Part shown: piece after piece, positions 7,768 to 14,433 of the stretch
Layout of the letters: every line of letters begins with the position of its first letter
Position numbering within the stretch: the stretch's first letter is position 1
NCBI GenBank assembly: GCA_910579655.1
Contig: CAJTVE010000049.1
Span: 1 to 23,995, forward strand
Direction of reading: 5' to 3'
Length of the DNA: 23,995 nucleotides
DNA from: an uncultured Allobaculum sp.
Lineage (GTDB): Bacteria > Bacillota_I > Bacilli_A > Erysipelotrichales > Erysipelotrichaceae
The notes under the pieces: generated by a model
What the model saw: only the letters and a program-made list of their open reading frames with translations
Told to the model about the DNA's origin: nothing
Databases searched by the model: none
Translations under genes and position numbers: made by a program

Positions 7768-8883
7768 TTGAGTACCTATATTTCCGTCATTAAAGACTCG
7801 TTCTTTTTCTTTCCGGCAGTCGCTTTTGTCTTCACGATTCCCTATATTCTCTGGAATTATCATAAGTACGGGTCTATCTGGTCTTTGCGGATTGTGGTTG
7901 TCTATTCGCTTCTGCTCTATGTCATGACGGTTCTGTTTTTAACCGCCCTGCCGCTGCCAAGTTTTGAATATGTATCCAATCTGAAAATGGCCAGAGCGCA
8001 GCTGGTTCCCTTCAATTTCGTTCACGATATTTTTAAAAACCTGAACGGATCACCAGACTCCCTGCAATACTGGATTGCCGCCATCAAGACCAAGGCGTTT
8101 AAGGAGTATGTTTTTAACATTCTCATGTGTATGCCTTTTGGTATGTATCTGCGCTATTACTTCAAGCAAAGCCTGCCCAGATGCATCCTCTATACCTTCT
8201 TGTTCTCGCTGTTTATTGAGACAACTCAGCTGACAGGACTTTGGGGGATCTATCCCCGCAACTACCGGCTCTTTGATGTTGATGATCTGATTTCCAATAC
8301 CCTTGGCGGTTTTTTAGGCGCACTCATCGTTTCCTGGATCGGGCGATGGCTGCCCAGCCGGCACCGGATGGATCGCAACAGTTTTGAACGCGGCCGGACT
8401 GTTTCCCTGCTTCGCCGCTCGGTGGCGATGGGAATTGATCTGTACGCCTGCTTTCTGATCAGTCTGTGGCTGGATCGGACCTTTCCCCAAATCCCCTTTT
8501 CGCTGACCAAACTGTATATGCTGGTGTGCATTGGCTGCACCACCCTCTTTGCGACGATCTTTCGCGGACAGAGCCTGGGGATGATGCTGACCAGCCTGAA
8601 AATTGTCAATTCGAAAACCCGTGGCAAAGCCAGCGTGCTCGCGATCTTCTTCCATCTGGCTTTGCAGTATGGAATTGCGATTGGCATTCCTTTGTTTCTG
8701 GTCGATGAATCCGGCCATCTGCCCTGGAATCCATTTCTGGTCAGTACCGTTCTCTGTTATTTCTATATGGCCTTCATGATCTGTTCTGTTATCCTGTGCT
8801 TTACCAGAAGGCAATCCATTCCGGGACTTCTAAGCCGGACCATCGTGATCTCTGATATTCAAATTCCTGCACGCAGCCAGTAA
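7768..8883 (+). CDS. VanZ-like / RDD two-domain membrane protein
   Basis: A 371-aa polytopic membrane protein from TTG 7768. I chose this start because GGAGGTGAT, a near-perfect anti-16S match, lies at 7755-7763; an in-frame ATG at 7726 with AAGAGG upstream is the alternative, and the frame opens at 7672. The first half is VanZ-like: four to five hydrophobic helices with the signature FNILMCMPFGMYLRYYF at about residue 115, then SLFIETTQLTGLWG and FDVDDLISNTLGGFLG. The second half, from about residue 215 (RRSVAMGIDLYACFLIS), is an RDD domain with the usual Arg and Asp in helix 1 and RGQSLGMMLTSLKIV between helices. VanZ homologues are linked to teicoplanin resistance or envelope stress, RDD proteins to transport in a few cases. 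The combination is known in Bacillota but its role is unclear. Confidence 0.85.
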   Translation: MSTYISVIKDSFFFFPAVAFVFTIPYILWNYHKYGSIWSLRIVVVYSLLLYVMTVLFLTALPLPSFEYVSNLKMARAQLVPFNFVHDIFKNLNGSPDSLQYWIAAIKTKAFKEYVFNILMCMPFGMYLRYYFKQSLPRCILYTFLFSLFIETTQLTGLWGIYPRNYRLFDVDDLISNTLGGFLGALIVSWIGRWLPSRHRMDRNSFERGRTVSLLRRSVAMGIDLYACFLISLWLDRTFPQIPFSLTKLYMLVCIGCTTLFATIFRGQSLGMMLTSLKIVNSKTRGKASVLAIFFHLALQYGIAIGIPLFLVDESGHLPWNPFLVSTVLCYFYMAFMICSVILCFTRRQSIPGLLSRTIVISDIQIPARSQ

Positions 8884-8905
8884 AAAAATGCTGGCTGCTT
8901 TTTCT
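8873..8905 (+). terminator. Terminator of the VanZ-RDD gene
   Basis: GCAGCCAG at 8873-8880 pairs with CTGGCTGC at 8891-8898, followed by TTTTTCTTT. The stop codon TAA lies in the loop, so the left arm encodes the last residues of the protein. Confidence 0.9.
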
Positions 8906-8980
8906 TTGATCCAAAACCGGCTTCAAGTCCAAAACAAAGATGGTCTTCTGGATAGAACTAAAATATCCTCCAAAATTCGG

Positions 8981-9008
8981 TTGGCAAAATATCGCTCTGG
9001 ATTAAAAT
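8981..9008 (+). promoter_or_regulatory. Promoter of the UPF0158-GNAT gene
   Basis: TTGGCA at 8981-8986, a 16-nt spacer, TAAAAT at 9003-9008. It implies a leader of roughly 115 nt before the start codon at 9130. Confidence 0.6.
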
Positions 9009-9036
9009 GAAATACAAGATCTGCGCCATCTCCATA

Positions 9037-9096
9037 TTGGGAAATGGCCCAAACCGAATTGGAACGGATGGCTCTGGCAGGTCATCCGTTCGTTTT
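9037..9096 (+). promoter_or_regulatory. Structured leader with attenuator-like hairpin
   Basis: Two hairpins are visible: TTGGG/CCCAA at 9037-9052, and GAACGGATG at 9062-9070 with CATCCGTTC at 9083-9091 (9 bp, extendable by two). The second is followed by GTTTTC, a weak terminator-like tail, 34 nt before the start codon. Attenuation of the downstream gene is inference. Confidence 0.4.
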
Positions 9097-9129
9097 CAAA
9101 ATCAGGCAGAATAGAAAGAGGAAATTGAT

Positions 9130-10107
9130 ATGGATGAAAAAGCAATGCTGTATCTGGAAGACGCTGCCCAACAATGCTTTTGGACTGGCAAAGACAGTGA
9201 ACTGTTCTTGGATGTGGCAACCGGTGATTTGTGGAAAGTTTCTGACCATCCAAAATACCGCAATCCGGATATGAGTCTGGATGAAGCCCTTGACCTCGAA
9301 CAGAAACATCAACTCATACGGCTTCCGAAAGCCCGCGATCTTCATGAGCTGGACATTATGGATGAATATACCGACTTTGTTCCTGAAGCCGTCCTCCGGG
9401 ATCTGCTGACCATTCTCAGGCAGCCTTCTCCTTTCCAGAATTACCGAAACCGGCTGGACCGGGCAGGTCTTCTGGAAGATTATTACCAGTACCGCAACGA
9501 AAGAGGAGCTGACATTCTGGAAGAATGGTGTCGGGATCAGGAAATTCCCTGCCGTCATCAGATTTCCCTGCGTGATCTGTCGAACGAATTTGACGTAAAG
9601 CTGCTTTCTGACCGGCAGGCCGGCCAGATTCTCAAACTGATGCGAAGCAATCCAAAATTTTTCCGTTTTGAGCCGCCAACGCCTTCTTTACGTTCTGTTA
9701 AAACCGACCTGGTCCGCGTTCCGCCGCACACTCTGCTCGACCAGAAATTTTATCTGGGTTACTTCCAGGGGGATCAACTGGTGGCCATTCTGGATCTGAT
9801 TCTGGACTATCCTAAAGAAATGCAGGCCTGGATTGGCTTGTTGATGGTTGCTCATAACCAGCAAAAACAGGGTCTTGGCCGCCAGATCGTTCAGGATCTG
9901 GAAGGCGCACTTGCCCGAGCGCGCTTTGCCCATATTGAACTGGCCGTGCGTCCCAACAATGAACCAGCTTTAAAATTCTGGGCAGCCAATGGCTATCAGA
10001 CCATCAATCGGCGCAAAGACCTTCTGATTCTGGCTAAAGACCAGAACCTTCCCGAAGAAGAATACGAACCGGAATTTGACGAAGAACCAGGCTCCTGGAC
10101 ATTCTGA
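9130..10107 (+). CDS. UPF0158-like domain fused to GNAT acetyltransferase
   Basis: A 325-aa protein with AGAGGAAA upstream of ATG 9130. Residues 1 to about 150 resemble UPF0158 (PF03682): the pattern of an acidic N-terminus, a FQNYRNRLDRAGLLEDYYQY segment and ADILEEWCRDQEI matches that uncharacterised family. Residues about 170-305 form a GCN5-related N-acetyltransferase: LVAILDLILDY (strands 3-4), motif A QKQGLGRQIV with GLG at 248-250 for the acetyl-CoA pyrophosphate, and the NEPALKFWAANGYQ helix and strand. An acidic tail (EEEYEPEFDEEPGS) ends the protein. The acetyl acceptor is unknown. It has its own promoter, a structured leader and a strong terminator. Confidence 0.8.
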   Translation: MDEKAMLYLEDAAQQCFWTGKDSELFLDVATGDLWKVSDHPKYRNPDMSLDEALDLEQKHQLIRLPKARDLHELDIMDEYTDFVPEAVLRDLLTILRQPSPFQNYRNRLDRAGLLEDYYQYRNERGADILEEWCRDQEIPCRHQISLRDLSNEFDVKLLSDRQAGQILKLMRSNPKFFRFEPPTPSLRSVKTDLVRVPPHTLLDQKFYLGYFQGDQLVAILDLILDYPKEMQAWIGLLMVAHNQQKQGLGRQIVQDLEGALARARFAHIELAVRPNNEPALKFWAANGYQTINRRKDLLILAKDQNLPEEEYEPEFDEEPGSWTF

Positions 10108-10149
10108 TTGCTGAAGAGCGTCCAGTTCATATTCACCTTTCAGGACAAA

Positions 10150-10197
10150 AAAACTGCCCTCTGACTGTTTCTGGACAAACAGTCAGAGGGCGTTTTG
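10150..10197. terminator. Bidirectional terminator between convergent genes
   Basis: A perfect 15-bp stem, GCCCTCTGACTGTTT at 10156-10170 with its complement at 10177-10191 and a 6-nt loop. GTTTTGT follows on the plus strand and seven A residues precede it, which become a T tract on the minus strand. It ends the GNAT gene and could also stop transcription arriving from amt. Confidence 0.9.
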
Positions 10198-10765
10198 TAA
10201 ATCTGCCACGATTTACTAAGGAGAACGGAAGGGAGCGGGTTTAGCATCGTCAGTTTGCAGACTTGAGAGTATGGATGAAAGGAGGACAGTCTGCAAAGTC
10301 AATAAGAAGGGATCTGCTTGGCTGATTTGAAGGTTCTGACCAGGCTCATGTTCAAAACCACTTCAAAACAGGGCAGAAAAAACAGATCCGAAAACCGAAA
10401 AGCATTTCCTGTGGATTGGTCTGCCTGTTGTGGGGCAGGCTGATCACTCGTTCGTTCTTTCTAAAGTCAGGTCCAATATCTGTTTGAACGGCTGCAAATG
10501 GACATCGCTGATTCGAACAGAAACCGGGTAAAGCTTGGGAAAACGGGATAAAGCCTATTTATACACGGCAGCATCCAGGAAAATTCAGACGTGGCATTCT
10601 GAATCCTTCCGGATGCTGTGGAAATATTCGTTTTTGATTGGGTTGAAGATGAGGGAATGTCTTTTTTGATCAGGCCCGATTTCAAAAGACATTCAGACAG
10701 GGTTCAGATCACGACCATGAATCGGATCCGATCATGCATCTGAATCCATGAAAGTCACAGGCAGT
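10198..10765. other. Gene-free region rich in inverted repeats
   Basis: About 570 bp between convergent genes without a credible ORF. It contains four clear inverted repeats: TTTGCAGACT/AGTCTGCAAA (10254-10297, 10 bp, with GGAGG in the loop); CAGCATCC/GGATGCTG enclosing ATTCAGA/TCTGAAT (10569-10618); GAATGTCTTTT/AAAAGACATTC (10655-10694, 11 bp); and TTCAGAT/ATCTGAA enclosing CATGA/TCATG and CGGATCCG (10703-10744). A shorter GCCTG/CAGGC pair is near 10422-10440. None has a convincing terminator T tract. They may be RNA structures of the amt 3' region, a small RNA, or palindromic repeat elements. Confidence 0.5.
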
Positions 10766-12451
10766 CTATTTTTCGTAATCCAGTGCCTGGGCGCCAGTTG
10801 CACCAGTGGAGATGCGGACAACATCTTCGACTGGATAAACGAAGACTTTACCATCACCGATATTGCCGGTGTACAGAGCTTTCTGAGCGGCTTTGACAAC
10901 CTGTTCAACAGGCACTTTGCATACAACCACTTCAGCCTGCATTTTTGGTAACAGACGAGATTTGACTTCAGCACCTTTGTAGTAGACTGGCTGTCCTTTC
11001 TGAACACCCATGCCCATTACATTGGAAACGGTCATACCACCAATACCGATTTTTTCGAGTTCTTTTTTCAGGCGTTCGAACTTATCGATACCCGAAACAA
11101 TAACAACTTTATGAATGCCGCTGCCCTCACCAATTACGGTTGCTGGCACAGCCTGATCCAGAGTGACTTCTGGAGCTTTGATTTCAACGATTGGCTGTTC
11201 GTCATCGGATAACATTTCAGTTTCCATTGCAAAGCCGGCATAAGCAGTTTCAAGACCATGTTCTTCAAGATCCAGGCCGCGGATTTCTTCTTTGGAAGAC
11301 ACACGCAGACCAATTGTTTTCTTGATGCAGTAGAAGGTAATAAAGATTGTGATGGCAGTCCATGTACCAATGGCCAGAAGACCAAGGAACTGGATGCCCA
11401 GCTGATGGAAGCCGCCGCCATAGAACAGGCCGACAGGAACAGGCATTGTATCTGTTCCACAGGCAAATAATCCAACACAGATAGTTCCCAGGATGCCGCA
11501 TCCAAGATGAACAGGGATAGCGCCAACTGGATCATCAACTTTTAATTTGTAATCCAGCAGCCAGGTGATAAACGGAACAACCAGACCAGCCAGAATCCCG
11601 ATAATGAAGGCACCTAAAGCATTGACTGCATCACATCCGGCGGTAATGGCAACCAGGCCGCCAAGCGCTGCGTTCAGGGTCATTGCAACATCTGGTTTTC
11701 CGTAACGCAGCCAGGTGTAAATCATTGTTGTGCAGGCAGCCAGCGCTGGAGCGATGGTTGTTGTTGCAAAGATTGTAGAAAGCTGAAGTCCATTGACAGC
11801 AGCGGCACCATTGAATCCGTACCAGCCAAACCAGAGAATGAAGACGCCAAGAGCACCAATTGTGATGTTATGACCAGGAATACCATTTGGTTTTCCATCT
11901 TTGGAGAATTTACCAATTCTCGGTCCAAGCATCGAGGCACCGATCAGAGCACAGGTGCCGCCAACAAAGTGGATGGCAGCCGATCCGGCGAAATCGTGGA
12001 ATCCCATTGCGGTTAACCATCCGCCTGGACCCCATACCCAGTGCGCTTCGATTGGGTAGATCACCAGGGAGATCATGATCGAGTAAATGCAGTAAGACAG
12101 GAATTTCGTTCTTTCAGCCATTGCGCCCGATACGATCGTTGCTGCGGTTGCGCAGAAGACAAGGTTGAACGTAAATAAAGACCAGTTTGTTCCGGCAAAG
12201 TCGAACAGTGGGTTCTGACCCCAGCCGATGAATCCATTTCCATCACCACATAACAGTGAGTAGCCGATAAACAGGAAGGCAACTGCTCCTAAGCAGAAAT
12301 CCATCGTGTTTTTCATGATGATGTTGCCTGCGTTTTTCGCGCGGGTAAATCCAGCTTCGACCATCGCAAAACCGGCTTGCATAAAGAAGACCAGAGATGC
12401 ACCGATCAGATACCAGATTCCGAAAACCTCAGATAAAACTTCGTTGACCAT
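10766..12451 (-). CDS. amt: Ammonium transporter fused to PII signalling domain
   Basis: A 561-aa fusion. Residues 1 to about 400 are an Amt/MEP channel with about 11 transmembrane segments: FFMQAGFAMVEAGFTRAKNA in helix 1, HWVWGPGGWL, and the two pore histidines in IHFVGGTCALIGA and IPVHLGCGILG. An acidic linker of about 45 residues follows (SDDEQPIVEIKAPEVT). Residues 447-561 are a complete GlnB/GlnK-type PII domain: MGMGVQKGQPVYYKGAEV is the T-loop, with Y491 at the position of uridylylated Tyr51, and TGNIGDGKVFVYPVEDVVRI is the B-loop. Free GlnK normally plugs Amt trimers through the T-loop and senses 2-oxoglutarate and ATP/ADP; here the two are covalent, so gating in cis is likely (inference). 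The ATG has GAGAGGA upstream. Expression appears controlled by a leader terminator. Confidence 0.95.
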   Translation of the reverse strand: MVNEVLSEVFGIWYLIGASLVFFMQAGFAMVEAGFTRAKNAGNIIMKNTMDFCLGAVAFLFIGYSLLCGDGNGFIGWGQNPLFDFAGTNWSLFTFNLVFCATAATIVSGAMAERTKFLSYCIYSIMISLVIYPIEAHWVWGPGGWLTAMGFHDFAGSAAIHFVGGTCALIGASMLGPRIGKFSKDGKPNGIPGHNITIGALGVFILWFGWYGFNGAAAVNGLQLSTIFATTTIAPALAACTTMIYTWLRYGKPDVAMTLNAALGGLVAITAGCDAVNALGAFIIGILAGLVVPFITWLLDYKLKVDDPVGAIPVHLGCGILGTICVGLFACGTDTMPVPVGLFYGGGFHQLGIQFLGLLAIGTWTAITIFITFYCIKKTIGLRVSSKEEIRGLDLEEHGLETAYAGFAMETEMLSDDEQPIVEIKAPEVTLDQAVPATVIGEGSGIHKVVIVSGIDKFERLKKELEKIGIGGMTVSNVMGMGVQKGQPVYYKGAEVKSRLLPKMQAEVVVCKVPVEQVVKAAQKALYTGNIGDGKVFVYPVEDVVRISTGATGAQALDYEK

Positions 12452-12470
12452 AAGTCATCCTCTCTTTCTA

Positions 12471-12536
12471 TAAAAAAACGAAAAAGGCGCCGAAACTCCC
12501 GTCTTTGGAAGTCTCGGCGCCTTTGCCGTCTTTGGA
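12471..12536 (-). promoter_or_regulatory. Leader terminator/attenuator of amt
   Basis: On the minus strand GGCGCCGA-GACTTCC pairs with GGGAGTT-TCGGCGCC (15 bp with wobbles) around a six-base loop AAAGAC, followed by TTTTTCGTTTTTTT. The T tract ends about 20 nt before the amt ATG, with only the ribosome-binding site between, so amt must be transcribed through it. The 11-mer TCCAAAGACGG occurs twice: in the terminator loop (12499-12509) and just upstream (12526-12536). A hexaloop with A at position 1 and G at position 4 is what ANTAR antiterminators recognise, but the upstream copy forms only a 2-bp stem, so ANTAR control is a guess. It could instead be the murB terminator with leaky read-through. 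Confidence 0.7.
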
Positions 12537-12626
12537 TGGTTAGAGATTACGACTGTTGCTCGATAATCGCAACTGATATTCACATCTTTTCGACATACTC
12601 ACTCAAAAAAGTTGTAGAAAGCGATT

Positions 12627-13502
12627 TCAATCCGTCTTTTTTGGGATAAAACGCACTTCTAAATCAAGTTTTATGCCTGTCTGGGCAAGAACTTCGTCTT
12701 CAACAATGCGCACCAGCTCCAGAAATTCCTTACAGGAGGCGTTGCCGTCGTTGATTAAAAAGCCTGCATGCTTGGTTGAAACCATTGCATCGCCTACTGC
12801 CCGGCCCTGCAAGCCGCACTGATGGATCAAAGCCGACGCATAGCCCTGGCTTGGGCGCTTGAAGGTAGAACCCGCTGAAGCTTTATCCATTGGCTGTTTC
12901 GAATAGCGTTTATCATGCAGTTCCTGAATCTTGGCATGGACTTCTTTGGAAGGCTTGGGTTCAAATTGAAGATCCGCATAGACAACCACCCCAAAATGAT
13001 CCGTAAACCAGGAGTGACGGTAGCCTAAATCCAGATTGGCCGCATCAGCTTCGTGCAAATCACCATTTTCATCCAGATACCCAACGGATTTCAGGATATC
13101 CTTGAATTCCCCATCATACGCGCCGGCATTCATAATGACGGCCCCGCCAACTGTACCTGGAATTCCGCTGGCAAATTCAAAGCCGCCCAGGCCATGATCA
13201 GCCAGCCATAGCGCCAGATCGCCGTTTTCCTGCCCGGCATAGACCCGAACAGTTGTTTCATCCATTGGCTCAATTCCAGCCAGTTTATCAGAAATATGAA
13301 TGATGGAGCCATCATAGCCCTCGTCTTCGAATAACATATTGCTGCCATTGCCAAGAATCACCAGCGGCAGATTGCTTTCTTTGTGTTCTTTTAAAATTTC
13401 CTGAATCTCAGCAATAGATTCCGGCTCGTAAAAACGGGCGGCTTCCCCACCGATTTTCAAAGTTGTATAGTCTTTGAGCTGTACACCTGTTTTATAGTTC
13501 AT
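12627..13502 (-). CDS. murB: UDP-N-acetylenolpyruvoylglucosamine reductase
   Basis: A 291-aa FAD enzyme that reduces UDP-GlcNAc-enolpyruvate to UDP-MurNAc with NADPH, the second committed step of cytoplasmic peptidoglycan precursor synthesis. FAD-binding segments are ILGNGSNMLF at 49-58 and GIPGTVGGAVIMNAGAYDG at 113-131. The catalytic Ser is S212 in AGSTFKRP, the conserved Glu is E282 in LEVRFIPK, and Y161-R162 precede the substrate loop, typical of the shorter Gram-positive (type II) MurB. AAGGAGG lies 7 nt before the ATG. A promoter inside the upstream gap separates it from the atp operon. Confidence 0.97.
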   Translation of the reverse strand: MNYKTGVQLKDYTTLKIGGEAARFYEPESIAEIQEILKEHKESNLPLVILGNGSNMLFEDEGYDGSIIHISDKLAGIEPMDETTVRVYAGQENGDLALWLADHGLGGFEFASGIPGTVGGAVIMNAGAYDGEFKDILKSVGYLDENGDLHEADAANLDLGYRHSWFTDHFGVVVYADLQFEPKPSKEVHAKIQELHDKRYSKQPMDKASAGSTFKRPSQGYASALIHQCGLQGRAVGDAMVSTKHAGFLINDGNASCKEFLELVRIVEDEVLAQTGIKLDLEVRFIPKKTD

Positions 13503-13928
13503 AGAACTCCTCCTTAAAGTGGATTTGATTTTTCGAATGTGTTTTTGTCAGACAGCCAGCTTAAAAGCAGCCGGATGAACTCGATATTCAGTCTGATCAA
13601 CGGACTGAATAAGCCCAGATTTTTTGGCGCTATCTTGATAATCTTGATAGCCTGAGAGAATTATATCGTGAATTGCGCCCTGAACAATGCATTCCAAAGG
13701 CATTGTCTGAAGTCGACCGGAAGGGAAAGAGCGGCTGAGTATCTGCTGGTTCGCTTTCTTCTGATTGATTCCCGCTTTCTCTGTCTGATTCTGCTCCGTT
13801 CGGGCTGCTGTCGCTTGATTCTGGAGCCTGCCCACTCTGCTGGCCATTGTCACCAGCCGGCTGTTGTCGCTCCATTCAGGCTGCTGTCCGATTGTTTCCC
13901 TCCTCGCAGGCAAACACCTCTTTCATGC
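13503..13928. other. Intergenic stretch before murB, no credible gene
   Basis: About 425 bp. Two minus-strand frames (13548-13913 and 13630-13875) and one plus frame are open, but the proteins are low-complexity Gln/Ser/Glu-rich, lack a well-placed ribosome-binding site, and the murB promoter lies inside them. A 10-bp near-repeat (ATCTTGATA twice) is at 13632-13649. Confidence 0.5.
13660..13687 (-). promoter_or_regulatory. Promoter of murB
   Basis: The minus strand shows TTGTTC (13682-13687), a 16-nt spacer and a perfect TATAAT (13660-13665). It gives a leader of about 150 nt for murB. Confidence 0.6.
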
Positions 13929-13962
13929 AAAAAAAAGCGCCGTGACACGAGTGTACGGCGCT
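13929..13962 (-). terminator. Terminator of the atp operon
   Basis: AGCGCCGT at 13936-13943 pairs with ACGGCGCT at 13955-13962; on the minus strand a run of eight T residues follows. It lies about 65 nt after the atpC stop. Confidence 0.93.
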
Positions 13963-14028
13963 TGTAATGGTTTGCCTGGAATAGCGGCTGATGCATTCGA
14001 CAAGTCCAGAGACTGATCAATCGCCTTT

Positions 14029-14433
14029 CTATTTCGGCTGGTTGCCAGTTACAGACAGACGGTTGATGGCACGCTGCATAGCCAGTTCGGCACGCTGCAT
14101 CTGGGTTGTGGAATCACGTTTTTCGATCCGTGCTCTGGCGCGCTTGTAGGCGGCCTGAGCACGTGGAATATCGATTTCGGCTTTGCCTTCGATGGCGTCG
14201 CAAAGCAAGGTGGCTTTGTTTTCATCGAAATGTAAAACACCGCCAGAAATCGCATACTCTTCCTTGTTTCCACCCTCAAGCGTCAGAGTAAGCTTACAGG
14301 GGACCAAAGACATGACAATTGGCATGTGGTTTGGCAGCAGAGTAAATTCACCCACAACACTTTTGGCGTGAAGAGCGGATACAGGTTCTTCAAGATAGCG
14401 GCCTTCAGGCGTAACAATCTTGAGATCGATCAC
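14029..14433 (-). CDS. atpC: ATP synthase epsilon subunit
   Basis: A 134-aa subunit of the F1 central stalk. The N-terminal beta-sandwich (DLKIVTPEGRYLEEPVSAL, GEFTLLPNHMPIVMSL, YAISGGVLHFDENKATLL) and the C-terminal helical hairpin (AQAAYKRARARIEKRD, AELAMQRAINRL) are both present; the latter can inhibit ATP hydrolysis in some species. The start is GTG, overlapping the TGA of atpD (GTGA), with AGGAAG in the end of atpD, so it is translationally coupled. It is the last gene of the operon. Confidence 0.97.
   Translation of the reverse strand: MIDLKIVTPEGRYLEEPVSALHAKSVVGEFTLLPNHMPIVMSLVPCKLTLTLEGGNKEEYAISGGVLHFDENKATLLCDAIEGKAEIDIPRAQAAYKRARARIEKRDSTTQMQRAELAMQRAINRLSVTGNQPK

Noticed and set aside
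9007..9117. Possible 35-codon leader peptide before the UPF0158-GNAT gene
   Set aside because: Its ATG overlaps the -10 box, so the transcript would not contain it, and there is no ribosome-binding site.
9044..9274. 76-codon plus ORF overlapping the GNAT gene start
   Set aside because: No ribosome-binding site, and it continues out of frame into the GNAT coding sequence.
12452..12626. Glutamine riboswitch (glnA RNA) upstream of amt
   Set aside because: I looked for its conserved CGTTCA and GGACGGAAGTAGG blocks and found neither.
13548..13913. 121-codon minus ORF between murB and the atp terminator
   Set aside because: TTG start with AGAGGTG almost touching it, low-complexity composition, and the murB promoter lies inside. 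I cannot exclude a fast-evolving protein.
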